From DATAES01 sp963721305 (GTDB lineage: Bacteria > Actinomycetota > Acidimicrobiia > Acidimicrobiales > JACDCH01), in the NCBI GenBank assembly GCA_963721305.1, contig CAVRIR010000004.1, positions 682,001 through 746,000 on the forward strand: a stretch of 64,000 bases of DNA, written 5' to 3'. Positions 51,571-60,491 of this stretch are shown piece after piece. The notes beneath the pieces are model-generated. The model saw nothing but the letters and a program-made list of their open reading frames with translations. It did not search any database and was not told where the DNA came from. Both the position numbers and the translations under genes were made by a program. Position 1 is the stretch's first letter, and every line of letters begins with the position of its first letter.

Positions 51571-52416
51571 TCAACCGTCGTAGAAGAACGGCCGGTGCAA
51601 CCCGATCAACGTCTGGTCGCGGTACGTGACGGCTCGCGCTGCTGCTTCAGGCGACACCTGGTTGGAAACGCTCGTCGGCCGAACCCGTTGCGCGAGGTCA
51701 CGTCGTCCGTAGTGGCACTGCAGGAAGAACCGGCCCGGATCGCCGGGCTGTGGCGGGAGGCGCCGGTGCCACACGTCCGACACGAACAGCGCGACGTCGC
51801 CAGCGTCCGCGACGAGCGGTACCGCCTTCTCGCCGTTCCATTCGAGATCGTCGTCCTCCATGCGGTCGAGCGGCGGGTGCTGGCCGGACGTGTGGCTCCC
51901 ACGGAGCACGCCGGTGGGTCCTGCTTCGAGCGGGCAGTCCCAGAGATAGAAGTGTGCCGCGATCACGAAGACGGGATACGGGATGCGCTCGTCCCACGGG
52001 ACGTCAGCCGGGCGAGGGACGTGCGGGCCGCTGTCGATGTGCCAGCGGCGGCCACCGTGATCCTCGTTGTTGGGTTCCTGCCGCCACGCGGTGTTGGCGA
52101 TCACGTGGCAGTCCTCGGCGAGCAGCGCTTCGACGACCTCGAGGATCGCGGGATGAGCGATCGCTCGCTGCACCGCTTCGCTTCGGTTGAACATCTCGTA
52201 GCGGAAGGGTTCCCAGTGGTCGATCTCGTATGTGTCGCTGCGCTCGTCCGGGGGGTACTCGTCGTAGACGCGCTCGATGTCAGCGGTGAGCTCCTTCAGC
52301 TCATCGGGGGTGAACACCTGGCCGAGCATGACGAAGCCGTCCTGCTGCAACTGGTCGGCCTCATCGGGCGATGGCCGGCTGGAGATCCTGAGGTAACCGG
52401 TTCGACGGCTGATCAC
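51571..52416 (-). CDS. Phytanoyl-CoA dioxygenase (PhyH) family protein
   Basis: The 281-residue Fe(II)/2-oxoglutarate oxygenase has DQLQQDGFVMLGQVFTPDELKEL at the N-terminus and the iron site HxD in RRWHIDSG. The distal His is near VSDVWHRRLPP, followed by a GRFFLQCHYGRRD segment with the 2-oxoglutarate Arg. Substrates of this family range from phytanoyl-CoA to small metabolites. GTG 52416 is chosen because more upstream sequence is low-complexity. It shares a divergent region with the LLM oxidoreductase. Confidence 0.87.
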   Translation of the reverse strand: MISRRTGYLRISSRPSPDEADQLQQDGFVMLGQVFTPDELKELTADIERVYDEYPPDERSDTYEIDHWEPFRYEMFNRSEAVQRAIAHPAILEVVEALLAEDCHVIANTAWRQEPNNEDHGGRRWHIDSGPHVPRPADVPWDERIPYPVFVIAAHFYLWDCPLEAGPTGVLRGSHTSGQHPPLDRMEDDDLEWNGEKAVPLVADAGDVALFVSDVWHRRLPPQPGDPGRFFLQCHYGRRDLAQRVRPTSVSNQVSPEAAARAVTYRDQTLIGLHRPFFYDG

Positions 52417-52484
52417 GCCCCCGAGTCTCACATCTGCGACGCTTGGGCGATACGCGGGAAGGTCAAGGTCGGAGGAGGGACGCC

Positions 52485-53642
52485 GTGAAGTTCGGGATCT
52501 TCTACGAGCACCAGTTGCCGAGACCGTGGGTCGAGGACGGGGAGTACCGGCTGCTCCAGAACAGCCTCGACGAGATCGAGCTCGCCGACCGGCTCGGGTA
52601 CGACTACGCATGGGAGGTCGAGCACCACTTTCTGGAGGAGTACTCGCACAGCTCCGCGCCCGAGGTCTTCCTCGGTGCCGCCAGCCAGCGGACGAAGAAC
52701 ATCCGGCTCGGCCACGGCATCATCCAGCTGACCACGAACCATCCGGCTCGCGTGGCCGAGCGGGTGGCGACCCTCGATCTCCTGTCCCACGGTCGGGTCG
52801 AGATGGGCCTCGGTGAGTCCGCGACCACCACCGAGCTGCATCCGTTCGATCGCCGTTTCCGTGACAAGCGCGAGGTGTGGGAAGACGCCGTGCGCGCCTG
52901 CCTGCCGATGTTCTGGAACGACGCCTGGGAGTATCACGGGCAGCACTTCGATTTCCCGCTGCGCAACGTCATCCCGAAGCCGCGACAGAAGCCGCATCCG
53001 CCGTTGTGGGTCGCGTGCTCGCAGCTCGAGACGATTCGCATGGCAGGCCGGCGCGGCATGGGCGCGCTCGGATTCCAGTTCGTGTCCGCCGAAGCGGCGT
53101 ACGCGTGGGTGCACGCGTACTACAACGCGTACACGAATCAGCTCGACAAGCTCTGCGAGTACGAGACCAACCCGAACATCGCGGTCGTCTCGCCGTTCAT
53201 GTGCGCGGCCACCGACGAGGAAGCGCTCGCGAATGCGGAAGGCTCGTCGTTCTTCCAGTTCGCCCTGCTCTTCTACAACACGCACGCGCCGGGGGTGCCG
53301 GGTGAGATCAACCTGTGGGAGGAGTACCTCGCCTACAAGGACACCCCGGCCGGCCAGAAGGCGCGACTCGGTGGACTGATCGGCTCGCCGGACACCATTC
53401 GCGAGCGGTTGCGCAAATTCGAGGCATCGAACGTCGACCAGGTGATCCTGCTCAACCAGTCCGGCAAGAACCGCCATGAGGACATCAGCTCGTCACTCGA
53501 ACTGTTCGCCCATGAAGTGATGCCCGAGTTCCACGAGCGCGAGCCGATCCATCAGGAGTGGAAGCAGCAGGTGCTGACCGGTGCGATCGAGCTCGAAGAG
53601 ATCGACACCGAGCCCTATGCGGTCTCGAGGCGCCGCGCGTGA
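52485..53642 (+). CDS. LLM-class flavin-dependent oxidoreductase
   Basis: The 385-residue luciferase-like monooxygenase has KFGIFYEHQLPRPW, YDYAWEVEHHFLEEYSHSSAPEVFLGAAS, IRLGHGIIQLTTNHPARVAERVATLDLLSHGRVEMGLGES and a late LIGSPDTIRERLRKFEA. The cofactor is FMN or F420; family members oxidise alkanes, terpenes or sulfonates. GTG 52485 has a strong GGAGGAGGG site. It overlaps the FMN hydroxy-acid oxidase start (GTGA), implying one operon. Confidence 0.92.
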   Translation: MKFGIFYEHQLPRPWVEDGEYRLLQNSLDEIELADRLGYDYAWEVEHHFLEEYSHSSAPEVFLGAASQRTKNIRLGHGIIQLTTNHPARVAERVATLDLLSHGRVEMGLGESATTTELHPFDRRFRDKREVWEDAVRACLPMFWNDAWEYHGQHFDFPLRNVIPKPRQKPHPPLWVACSQLETIRMAGRRGMGALGFQFVSAEAAYAWVHAYYNAYTNQLDKLCEYETNPNIAVVSPFMCAATDEEALANAEGSSFFQFALLFYNTHAPGVPGEINLWEEYLAYKDTPAGQKARLGGLIGSPDTIRERLRKFEASNVDQVILLNQSGKNRHEDISSSLELFAHEVMPEFHEREPIHQEWKQQVLTGAIELEEIDTEPYAVSRRRA

Positions 53643-54856
53643 GCGTTGCGACTTCGAATCGCCGCGGCGGCGCGCTGCGGTCGGTCATGCGGTTCCAACG
53701 GTTCGAGCTCGACGGAGCGCGGCGGCGCTTGGCGCGCGTCGCGTCAGTCGACGACCTGCGGCTCATCGCTCGACGCCGGCTTCCACGCGGCGTGTTCGAC
53801 TACGTCGACGGCGGCGCGGAGGACGAGCGGACGCTCGCCCGCAACTCGGGCGACTTCGCCGCGTTGCAGTTCCGACCGCGCGTGCTGCGCGATGTCGGCG
53901 CAGTTGACACGTCGTCGACGTTGTTCGGAGCGCCGCTGCCGCTGCCGCTGGTGCTCGCCCCGACGGGCTTCACGCGGATCGTCGAACCATCGGGAGAGAT
54001 AGCCGTGTCCCGGGCGGCGGCGCGTGCCGGGTTGCCGTACACGTTGTCGACGATGAGCACGTGTTCGATCGAGGACGTGGCCGCGGCCTCGGACGGCGCG
54101 AAGTGGTTCCAGGTCTACGTGTGGCGCGACCGGGGGCTCGTGAAGGACATGCTGCAGCGCGCCGCCGGTTGCGGGTACGAGACGATCATCATCACGGTCG
54201 ACACCGCATTGCTCGGGCGGCGCGAGCGTGACGTGCGCCGAGGCTTCACGATGCCGCCGACGCTCGGACCGTCCACGCTGATCGATGGCCTGCTCCATCC
54301 CGCATGGACGTGGGCGTTTGCACGGTCGCCGGCGATCACGTTCGCCAATGTCTCGTCGCACCGCGGCGACGCCGTGTCCATGTCGCACTACGTCGCCGAG
54401 CAGTTCGACCCGTCGTTGTCGTGGTCCGACATCGAGTGGTTCCGCGCCAACTGGGACGGCCGAGTCGTCATCAAGGGCATCCAGACGGTCGACGACGCGG
54501 TCATCGCTCGCGACGCAGGCGTCGACGGCGTGGCGCTGTCCAACCACGGTGGCCGCCAACTCGACGGCGCGCCGTCGCCGATCTCGCTCGTCGCGCCGGT
54601 GCGTGACCGCGTCGGCGACGCGCTCGCGATCCTCTGCGACGGCGGTGTGCGTCGGGGGAGCGACATCGTGAAGGCGATCGCGCTCGGAGCCGACGCCTGC
54701 ATGATCGGCCGCGCGTACCTCTACGGGCTCGGTGCCGCCGGCGAGACCGGTGTGGACTGGGTGCTGAACAACCTCCGAGAGGGCGCCCACCGCACCCTCG
54801 CCCTGGTGGGCGCGGCGTCGGTGGCCGATCTCACATCCGAGCTGATTGCCCCCTGA
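53639..54856 (+). CDS. FMN-dependent alpha-hydroxy acid oxidase/dehydrogenase
   Basis: The 405-residue TIM-barrel flavoprotein oxidises a 2-hydroxy acid such as lactate or mandelate. Key segments are PRGVFDYVDGGAEDERTLARN, VLAPTGFTRIV, KWFQVYVWRDRG, ITVDTALLGRRERDVRRGF, the catalytic His in LSNHGGRQLDGAPSP, and DGGVRRGSDIVKAIALGADACMIGR with the FMN phosphate site. GTG 53639 overlaps the LLM stop; ATG 53687 is an alternative start nearer the conserved core. Confidence 0.92.
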   Translation: MSVATSNRRGGALRSVMRFQRFELDGARRRLARVASVDDLRLIARRRLPRGVFDYVDGGAEDERTLARNSGDFAALQFRPRVLRDVGAVDTSSTLFGAPLPLPLVLAPTGFTRIVEPSGEIAVSRAAARAGLPYTLSTMSTCSIEDVAAASDGAKWFQVYVWRDRGLVKDMLQRAAGCGYETIIITVDTALLGRRERDVRRGFTMPPTLGPSTLIDGLLHPAWTWAFARSPAITFANVSSHRGDAVSMSHYVAEQFDPSLSWSDIEWFRANWDGRVVIKGIQTVDDAVIARDAGVDGVALSNHGGRQLDGAPSPISLVAPVRDRVGDALAILCDGGVRRGSDIVKAIALGADACMIGRAYLYGLGAAGETGVDWVLNNLREGAHRTLALVGAASVADLTSELIAP

Positions 54857-54870
54857 TTGCCATGCGGCAG

Positions 54871-55824
54871 TCAGCCGCCGAAGACGCTGCTGAGCCCCAG
54901 GCCGTCGGTGCCGTAGGCCGACAGAGGATCGCGGCGGACCGCCTCGTCGAGCCGCTTGGCGTCCTCGCCGACGAGGATGCGCCATTCGCCGGCCTTGACC
55001 CCATCGAGGATGATCGTCGCTGCGTCCGCCGCCGACAGAGGGGCCATGTCGCGGAACATGTTGCCCATCCCGCCGACGATCTTGCGCAGGTCGTCGTCGA
55101 CCATCTCGTCGAGGTCCATCCCCCGCTTCGCCATGTCGCGGCGGACCTCGTCGAGCTCCTCGTGCGTCATGTCCTCGGGCTCGGGCGCGCCGAGGATGCG
55201 GCGGCTGTTGTTGACGATGTCGGTGCCGATGTGTCCCGGCATCACGACGGCAACCTTCACGTGCGGCGCGTTCATGCGGAAGTCCTCGAGCAGCGCTTCC
55301 GAGAAACCCTTCACCGCGAACTTCGCCGAGCTGTACGCGGTGTGCGGGATGCCGGGACCGAGCGACGCCCAGAACCCGTTCACACTGCTCGTGTTGACGA
55401 GGTAGCCGTCGGTGCTCGCCATCAACAGTGGGACGAAGGCGCGGCAACCGTTGTAGACACCGCCCCAGCACACGCCGAACGTCTTGTCCCACTGGTCGCG
55501 GGGCCCGGCGACGAAGCTGCCACCACCACCGATGCCGGCGTTGTTGAACACCAGGTTCACGAAGTCGGTCTCGTGCTGGGCCAGCACCTCGTCGCGGAAC
55601 CGGTTCATCGCCGACGCGTCCGAGACGTCGCAGACGTGCGCGGTGACGCGGGTGCCCGCGGGAGCGCCGTGCTCGGCGCGAAGCTTCGTCTCGTTCACCG
55701 CGTCCTGGTTGACGTCGCAGGTGCCGACGTGGCAGCCCTCCGCCGCGAGCTGGATCACCAACTCACGTCCCATTCCGGAGCCCCCGCCGGTGACGACGGC
55801 GATCCGACCTTCGAACGTGTCCAT
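54871..55824 (-). CDS. Short-chain dehydrogenase/reductase
   Basis: The 317-residue SDR has RIAVVTGGGSGMGRELV with the TGxxxGxG motif, CDVSDASAMNRF, FNNAGIGGGGSFV, an LVNTSSVNGFWAS serine and a YSSAK pair, then VVMPGHIGTDIVNNSRR. An extra helical C-terminal segment (about 215-300) makes it longer than classical SDRs. CDVN after the second strand suggests NAD preference. ATG 55824 has an AGGGAG site. It is divergent from the acyltransferase. Confidence 0.88.
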   Translation of the reverse strand: MDTFEGRIAVVTGGGSGMGRELVIQLAAEGCHVGTCDVNQDAVNETKLRAEHGAPAGTRVTAHVCDVSDASAMNRFRDEVLAQHETDFVNLVFNNAGIGGGGSFVAGPRDQWDKTFGVCWGGVYNGCRAFVPLLMASTDGYLVNTSSVNGFWASLGPGIPHTAYSSAKFAVKGFSEALLEDFRMNAPHVKVAVVMPGHIGTDIVNNSRRILGAPEPEDMTHEELDEVRRDMAKRGMDLDEMVDDDLRKIVGGMGNMFRDMAPLSAADAATIILDGVKAGEWRILVGEDAKRLDEAVRRDPLSAYGTDGLGLSSVFGG

Positions 55825-55907
55825 GGCGTCTCCCTGCTCGGCTCGCCGCTTCATAGCGCACGCGGTCGGGTGGATGCATCTCGCCGACGATGGGAGTATC
55901 TGTCCCC

Positions 55908-57902
55908 ATGTCCCGGGGGGCTGCTGGGGACGAGACGCTCGAATCACGTGAGCCGCACGCGCCGCGCCGCGCGGTGAAGCGCCGCGCGCCAGGTGACGTG
56001 GCGCCGCCGCTGCGCCACGTCCGAGCCCTCGACGGCGTCCGCGGCCTTGCCGTGTGCGCCGTGCTGGCGTTCCACGGCGGGTATCTGCACGGCGGCTACC
56101 TCGGCGTTGACCTGTTCTTCGTCCTCTCCGGCTTCCTCATCACCCGACTCATCGTCGACGACCTCGTCCGCGACCGTTTCTCCCCGAGAGAGTTCTGGGC
56201 GCGGCGCGCCCGCCGCCTGCTGCCGGCGTGCTGGGTGATGCTCGCCGTCGTGCTCGTGGCGGCGACGTCGCTCGTACGCCCGACGGAGCTGGCGGCGCTT
56301 CGGGGCGACGCGTTCGCAACGCTCGGATACATCGCGAACTGGTGGCAGATCGCGACCTCGTCGTCGTACTTCGCGCTGTTCAACACTCCGAGTCCGTTGC
56401 AACACACGTGGAGCCTCGCCATCGAAGAGCAGCTCTATGTGTTGTGGCCTCTTCTGTTGATCGCGTTGTGGCGGATCGGACGCCGGCGCGTCGGCGTGCT
56501 CGCGTTTGCTGCGGCCGCGCTCGCGTCGATGTCGTTGCTCGAAGGCGCGGTGCTGTACACGTCGGCCGACGACGGGGCACGTGTGTACTACGGGACCGAT
56601 ACGCGAGCTGCCTCCGTGTTGATCGGCGCGTTGGCCGCGATGTTGGTGTGGCGCTTCGGTCCTGCGATCGCGCGTTGGCGACGGACGGGCCTGGTGCTGT
56701 CGTGTGTCGCGGTCATCGTTGTCACCGGAGCGTGGGTGCACGGCAACAGCGGCAAGTGGCTCTATGACGGAGGATTGGGGGGACTCGCGATCCTCTCCGC
56801 CATCGTGCTCGCGGTCGTGACCACGCAACCGTCAGGACTCGTCCACCGCGTGCTTTCGCCGCGACCGTTGGTCGCGATCGGGATCATCAGCTACGGCGTG
56901 TACCTGTATCACTGGCCGTTGTTCGTCTGGCTGTCACCGGATCGAACGGGCATGCACGGGCCGAGTCTCTTCGCGCTTCGGCTCGTCGCGACGTTCAGCG
57001 CGGCGATCGTGTCGTACGTCCTGATCGAGCGCCCGTACCGGCGCCGGCGGTGGGCTTTCTCGCTGCGCGCCGCGGGCGCCGTCGCGATGGCGGCGGCTAT
57101 CGTCGTGGCCGCCGTCGCCCTTCCGCTGCCGAAGCGCCTCGGCCAACAGCAAGCCGCCGCGGTCGTCGAGAAGATCTCGTCGAGCGGGCCCCCCGCGTTG
57201 GTGTTGCCGGCATCGGTCCTCCCGCCGAAGCTGCCGGCGCCCCACCGGCTGCTCGTCGTCGGCGACTCCGTGAGTCAGAAGCTCGGACCGGGGTTCGCGC
57301 ACGAATCGCCACCGGGACTGACGGTCACCGATGGCGGCATCACGTTCTGCGAAGGTGGCGAGCAGTTCCCGACGATGAAGCTCGGCTCGAGCGTCTTCAG
57401 GGACACTTGTGCGGACTGGCGGACCCGGTGGACCAAGCAGGCCGCGAAGGCGCGGGTCGACGGCGTGATGATCTTGTTCGCTGTCAATACCAACTACCGG
57501 ATGATCGACGGCCAGTTCAGGACGTCGTGCGATCCCGTCTACGACTCGTGGATGCAGTCGTCGTTCACCGACATGCTGCAGACGATGGGCCAGTTCGGCC
57601 CCGTGTGGCTCGTGCTGCCGCCGTATGACCGCGTCTTCAACAGCAGCGAGTCGTTCCAAGAGCGCGACGTGCACACCGATTGCACGGTGCGGGACCTGCG
57701 CGCCGCAATCGCGGCCGCGGGACCGAAGGCGGCGGCCATCGATCTCGCAGACTTCATCTGCCCACCCGGCCAGGACTGCATCACGCAGGTCGACGGCGTC
57801 ACGTTGCGCCCGGACGGGCTCCACTACGTAGGCCCGGGCGCGGATGTCGTCGCCCGCTGGTTGCTGCAACAGATGGGAGTCCAGTTCGACGGCGGCGGCT
57901 AA
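55908..57902 (+). CDS. OafA-type acyltransferase 3 fused to an SGNH hydrolase domain
   Basis: The 664-residue protein has an acyltransferase-3 membrane domain of about ten helices (RHVRALDGVRGLAVCAVLAF, GGYLGVDLFFVLSGFLIT, LQHTWSLAIEEQLYVLWP) and, after about residue 415, a periplasmic SGNH domain. The SGNH domain has LLVVGDSVSQ (block I Ser) and DGLHYVGPG (block V Asp-His). Such enzymes O-acetylate surface polysaccharides or peptidoglycan. A second in-frame ATG at 55890 is possible. The gene ends before a heptamer array and hairpin pair. Confidence 0.9.
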   Translation: MSRGAAGDETLESREPHAPRRAVKRRAPGDVAPPLRHVRALDGVRGLAVCAVLAFHGGYLHGGYLGVDLFFVLSGFLITRLIVDDLVRDRFSPREFWARRARRLLPACWVMLAVVLVAATSLVRPTELAALRGDAFATLGYIANWWQIATSSSYFALFNTPSPLQHTWSLAIEEQLYVLWPLLLIALWRIGRRRVGVLAFAAAALASMSLLEGAVLYTSADDGARVYYGTDTRAASVLIGALAAMLVWRFGPAIARWRRTGLVLSCVAVIVVTGAWVHGNSGKWLYDGGLGGLAILSAIVLAVVTTQPSGLVHRVLSPRPLVAIGIISYGVYLYHWPLFVWLSPDRTGMHGPSLFALRLVATFSAAIVSYVLIERPYRRRRWAFSLRAAGAVAMAAAIVVAAVALPLPKRLGQQQAAAVVEKISSSGPPALVLPASVLPPKLPAPHRLLVVGDSVSQKLGPGFAHESPPGLTVTDGGITFCEGGEQFPTMKLGSSVFRDTCADWRTRWTKQAAKARVDGVMILFAVNTNYRMIDGQFRTSCDPVYDSWMQSSFTDMLQTMGQFGPVWLVLPPYDRVFNSSESFQERDVHTDCTVRDLRAAIAAAGPKAAAIDLADFICPPGQDCITQVDGVTLRPDGLHYVGPGADVVARWLLQQMGVQFDGGG

Positions 57903-57914
57903 GCCACGCCCGCC

Positions 57915-57949
57915 GCCCTCTGCCCTCTGCCCTCTGCCCTCTGCCCTCG
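57915..57949. repeat. Five tandem heptamers GCCCTCT
   Basis: Four exact GCCCTCT units plus one GCCCTCG cover 57915-57949, 12 bp after the acyltransferase stop. It is a short simple-sequence tract outside genes; its copy number may vary between strains. Confidence 0.9.
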
Positions 57950-57962
57950 CCCCTGCTCACAT

Positions 57963-58062
57963 TGATGGCTGACCGACCGAATCCGGGCGTTCAGCCATCA
58001 CAGAACCGGCGGCCCGGTCATCCGTGAACGCTCAGCCACCGATCCGGTGGGTCAGCGTTCAC
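57963..58062. repeat. Tandem pair of hairpin elements at a convergent junction
   Basis: Hairpin one has arms TGATGGCTGA (57963-57972) and TCAGCCATCA (57991-58000). Hairpin two has arms GTGAACGCT (58024-58032) and AGCGTTCAC (58054-58062) with an inner CCACCG/CGGTGG stem. Both are followed by CAGAAC and lie between the acyltransferase and the opposing sulfatase. The sulfatase stop codon (58059-58061) is inside the right arm of hairpin two. Confidence 0.8.
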
Positions 58063-60365
58063 AGAACGGAGACGCCAGAACGGGAGGCCGCTACTGCATC
58101 GCGACACCCGCCGCGCTCTTCGGCCGGCGGGTCGCGGTACTCCTTGCCGTCGGGTTCGATCACGATCTTCTGCAACACGCCGTCGGGAAGCCGGAACGGC
58201 GCCTTGTACGTCGGCGACACGGACGTTCCCCGTTGGTAGCCGACCGTGAACCCGATGATCCCGTAGGTCACGGGCGTGGTCTGCCCGACGTGTCCCCTGG
58301 CGATGGGGACGTCGTTGCGGGTGATGGCGATGTCGCCTTGGAAGCGTCCGGTCGGCGTGAACGTCAACTCGATGGTGCACCGACCAGTCGGCAGCGGTTC
58401 CTCGCTCGAGATGGTCGTGACCTGCGCGCCGAGGAAGTTGTACGTCCAGTGGATGCAGCGGTCCTGCAGGTAGAGCGCGTAACCGCCGGCATGTCCGCCG
58501 TGGCTGACGAGCACGCCGTCGCCACCCGACTCGGGGATGTCGAGCTCGGCCGTCATGCGGAAGCCCCGGTTGCGGAGGTTGGGTGCGAGCGTCGGTGGCA
58601 GGACGCCGATGCCGGAGTGGTACTCGTAGCGCTGGCGGCGGAAGCGGCGATCGGCGTGCCGGCCCGGCTGGTTGGTGAGCGGGAAGACCTGGTGGCGTTC
58701 GGCTTCCGACCACCACAGATCGATCATCTCCCGCAGCCGCTCGGGCTCTTGCGTGGCGAGGTCCGTCGTTTCCGAGAAGTCCTCGGCGACGTGGTACAGC
58801 TCCCACTTGTCCTCGTCGAACGGGAGGCGCGGATCGCTGCCGTCGTACGCGAAGCCCATCATCGGATGGAACGTCACCGCCTTCCATCCATCGTGATAGA
58901 TGGCGCGGCAGCCGAGCATCTCGTAGTACTGCGTGTCACGCGGCGCCGGTGCTTCGACGTCGGCGAACGTGCCCTTGAAGCTGGCGCCGTCCAGCTCTCG
59001 CTGCTCCACCCCTGCGATCTCCGCGGGCGCCTCGATGCCGATGATGTCGAGCAACGTCGGCATGACGTCGATCGCGTGCACGTACTGCTGGCGGACTTGG
59101 CCCGGACGTCCGATGCCCTTCGGCCAGGACATGATCAGCGGATCGGTGACACCGCCTTCGTGCGTCTCGCGCTTCCACCGCTTGAGCGGCGTGTTTCCGG
59201 CCCACGCCCAACCCCATGAGTAGTGGTTGTGCGAGTCCGGCCCGCCGAGGTCGTCGATGCGGCGCAGGTTCTCCTCGAGACTCTCGGGGACCATGTTGAA
59301 GAAGTAGTTCTCGTTGAACGACCCTCGTGGCCCGCCCTCGGCGCTCGCGCCGTTGTCGCTCATGACGAGGACGATCGTGTTGTCGAGCTGGCCGAGCGTT
59401 TCGACGAAGTCGAGGACGCGTCCGACCTGCTCGTCGGTGTGCTCGAGGAAGCCGGCGTAGACCTCCATCATCCGTGCGTGCAGACGATGCTCGTCGTCGC
59501 TGAGGTCGTCCCACGCCTGGATCCACGGCGGACGCTCGCTCAGCTGCGCACCCTCGGGCAACAAGCCGGAGGCGTGTTGCCGTTCGAAGATCTCTTCGCG
59601 CCAGCGATCCCATCCGTGATCGAACTTGCCGGCATATCGATCGCGGTACGGCTTCGGAACTTGATGCGGCGCGTGACATGCGCCCGGTGTGAAGTAGAGG
59701 AAGAACGGCTTCTCCGGCGCCGCGGCGCGCAGGTCCTTCAAGTAGTTGATCGCCTGGTCGGCGAGGTCCTCGGTGAGGTGGTACCCCTCGTCGGGCGTGC
59801 GGGGCGGATCGATCTGATGGTTGTCGTGGACGAGATCAGGGTGGTACTGGTCCGTCTCGCCGGCGAGAAAGCCGTAGAACCGCTCGAAGCCCCGCCCGAG
59901 CGGCCAACGTTCGTGACTCGCGCCCGTCGCCATCTCGTTCGCCGGCGCGAGATGCCACTTGCCGACGGCGAAGCATGCGTAACCGTTCTGTCCGAGGACC
60001 TCGGACAGGAACCCGCTCGACTTGGGCATCGTCGCGTCGTAGCCGGGAAAGCCGGACGAGAACTCGACGATGCGACCCATGCCGCTGGCGTGGTGGTTGC
60101 GTCCAGTGAGAAGGCAGGCGCGGGTGGGGGAGCACAACGCCGTCGTGTGGAAGTTGCTGTAGCGGAGTCCGCCCGACGCGAGCTGATCGAACGTGGGTGT
60201 CGCGATGTCTGACCCGTAGCAGCCGATCTGCGCGTACCCGACGTCGTCGAGCAGCACCATGACGATGTTGGGCGCACCTTCGGGCGCCGAGGGAACGGGT
60301 GGCCACCACGGCGTCGAGTCGGCAAGTGTCCGACCGGCGACCCCTTCGAACGTTTCCGGCTCCAT
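58059..60365 (-). CDS. Type I sulfatase (arylsulfatase)
   Basis: The 768-residue enzyme has NIVMVLLDDVGYAQIGCYG (metal-binding Asp pair), the formylglycine motif C78-S-P-T-R82 in LCSPTRACLLTGRN, GKWHLAP, and MSDNGASAEGG with the second metal site. Cys78 needs conversion to formylglycine by an FGE. No signal peptide is visible. The C-terminal 170 residues form a beta-rich extension (SHGGHAGGYALYLQDRCIHW) of LamG-like type. Its last residues and stop come from the hairpin repeats. It is divergent from the MpaB-type gene. Confidence 0.93.
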   Translation of the reverse strand: MEPETFEGVAGRTLADSTPWWPPVPSAPEGAPNIVMVLLDDVGYAQIGCYGSDIATPTFDQLASGGLRYSNFHTTALCSPTRACLLTGRNHHASGMGRIVEFSSGFPGYDATMPKSSGFLSEVLGQNGYACFAVGKWHLAPANEMATGASHERWPLGRGFERFYGFLAGETDQYHPDLVHDNHQIDPPRTPDEGYHLTEDLADQAINYLKDLRAAAPEKPFFLYFTPGACHAPHQVPKPYRDRYAGKFDHGWDRWREEIFERQHASGLLPEGAQLSERPPWIQAWDDLSDDEHRLHARMMEVYAGFLEHTDEQVGRVLDFVETLGQLDNTIVLVMSDNGASAEGGPRGSFNENYFFNMVPESLEENLRRIDDLGGPDSHNHYSWGWAWAGNTPLKRWKRETHEGGVTDPLIMSWPKGIGRPGQVRQQYVHAIDVMPTLLDIIGIEAPAEIAGVEQRELDGASFKGTFADVEAPAPRDTQYYEMLGCRAIYHDGWKAVTFHPMMGFAYDGSDPRLPFDEDKWELYHVAEDFSETTDLATQEPERLREMIDLWWSEAERHQVFPLTNQPGRHADRRFRRQRYEYHSGIGVLPPTLAPNLRNRGFRMTAELDIPESGGDGVLVSHGGHAGGYALYLQDRCIHWTYNFLGAQVTTISSEEPLPTGRCTIELTFTPTGRFQGDIAITRNDVPIARGHVGQTTPVTYGIIGFTVGYQRGTSVSPTYKAPFRLPDGVLQKIVIEPDGKEYRDPPAEERGGCRDAVAASRSGVSVL

Positions 60366-60491
60366 CGGTCAACCCTCCGTGACGTGAACGGCCAATGTAA
60401 TGACGCAGTTCCCGGTGGCAGGGGCGACTGCCTCGTTGTATCTTCCGAGCCAGCCAGGGGGGCGAGATCTGCTGGAAAAGTGAGGCATTTC

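Noticed and set aside
57915..57949. Regulatory heptamer array (iteron or origin)
   Set aside because: Too short and pyrimidine-only, next to no replication gene; best seen as a simple-sequence tract.
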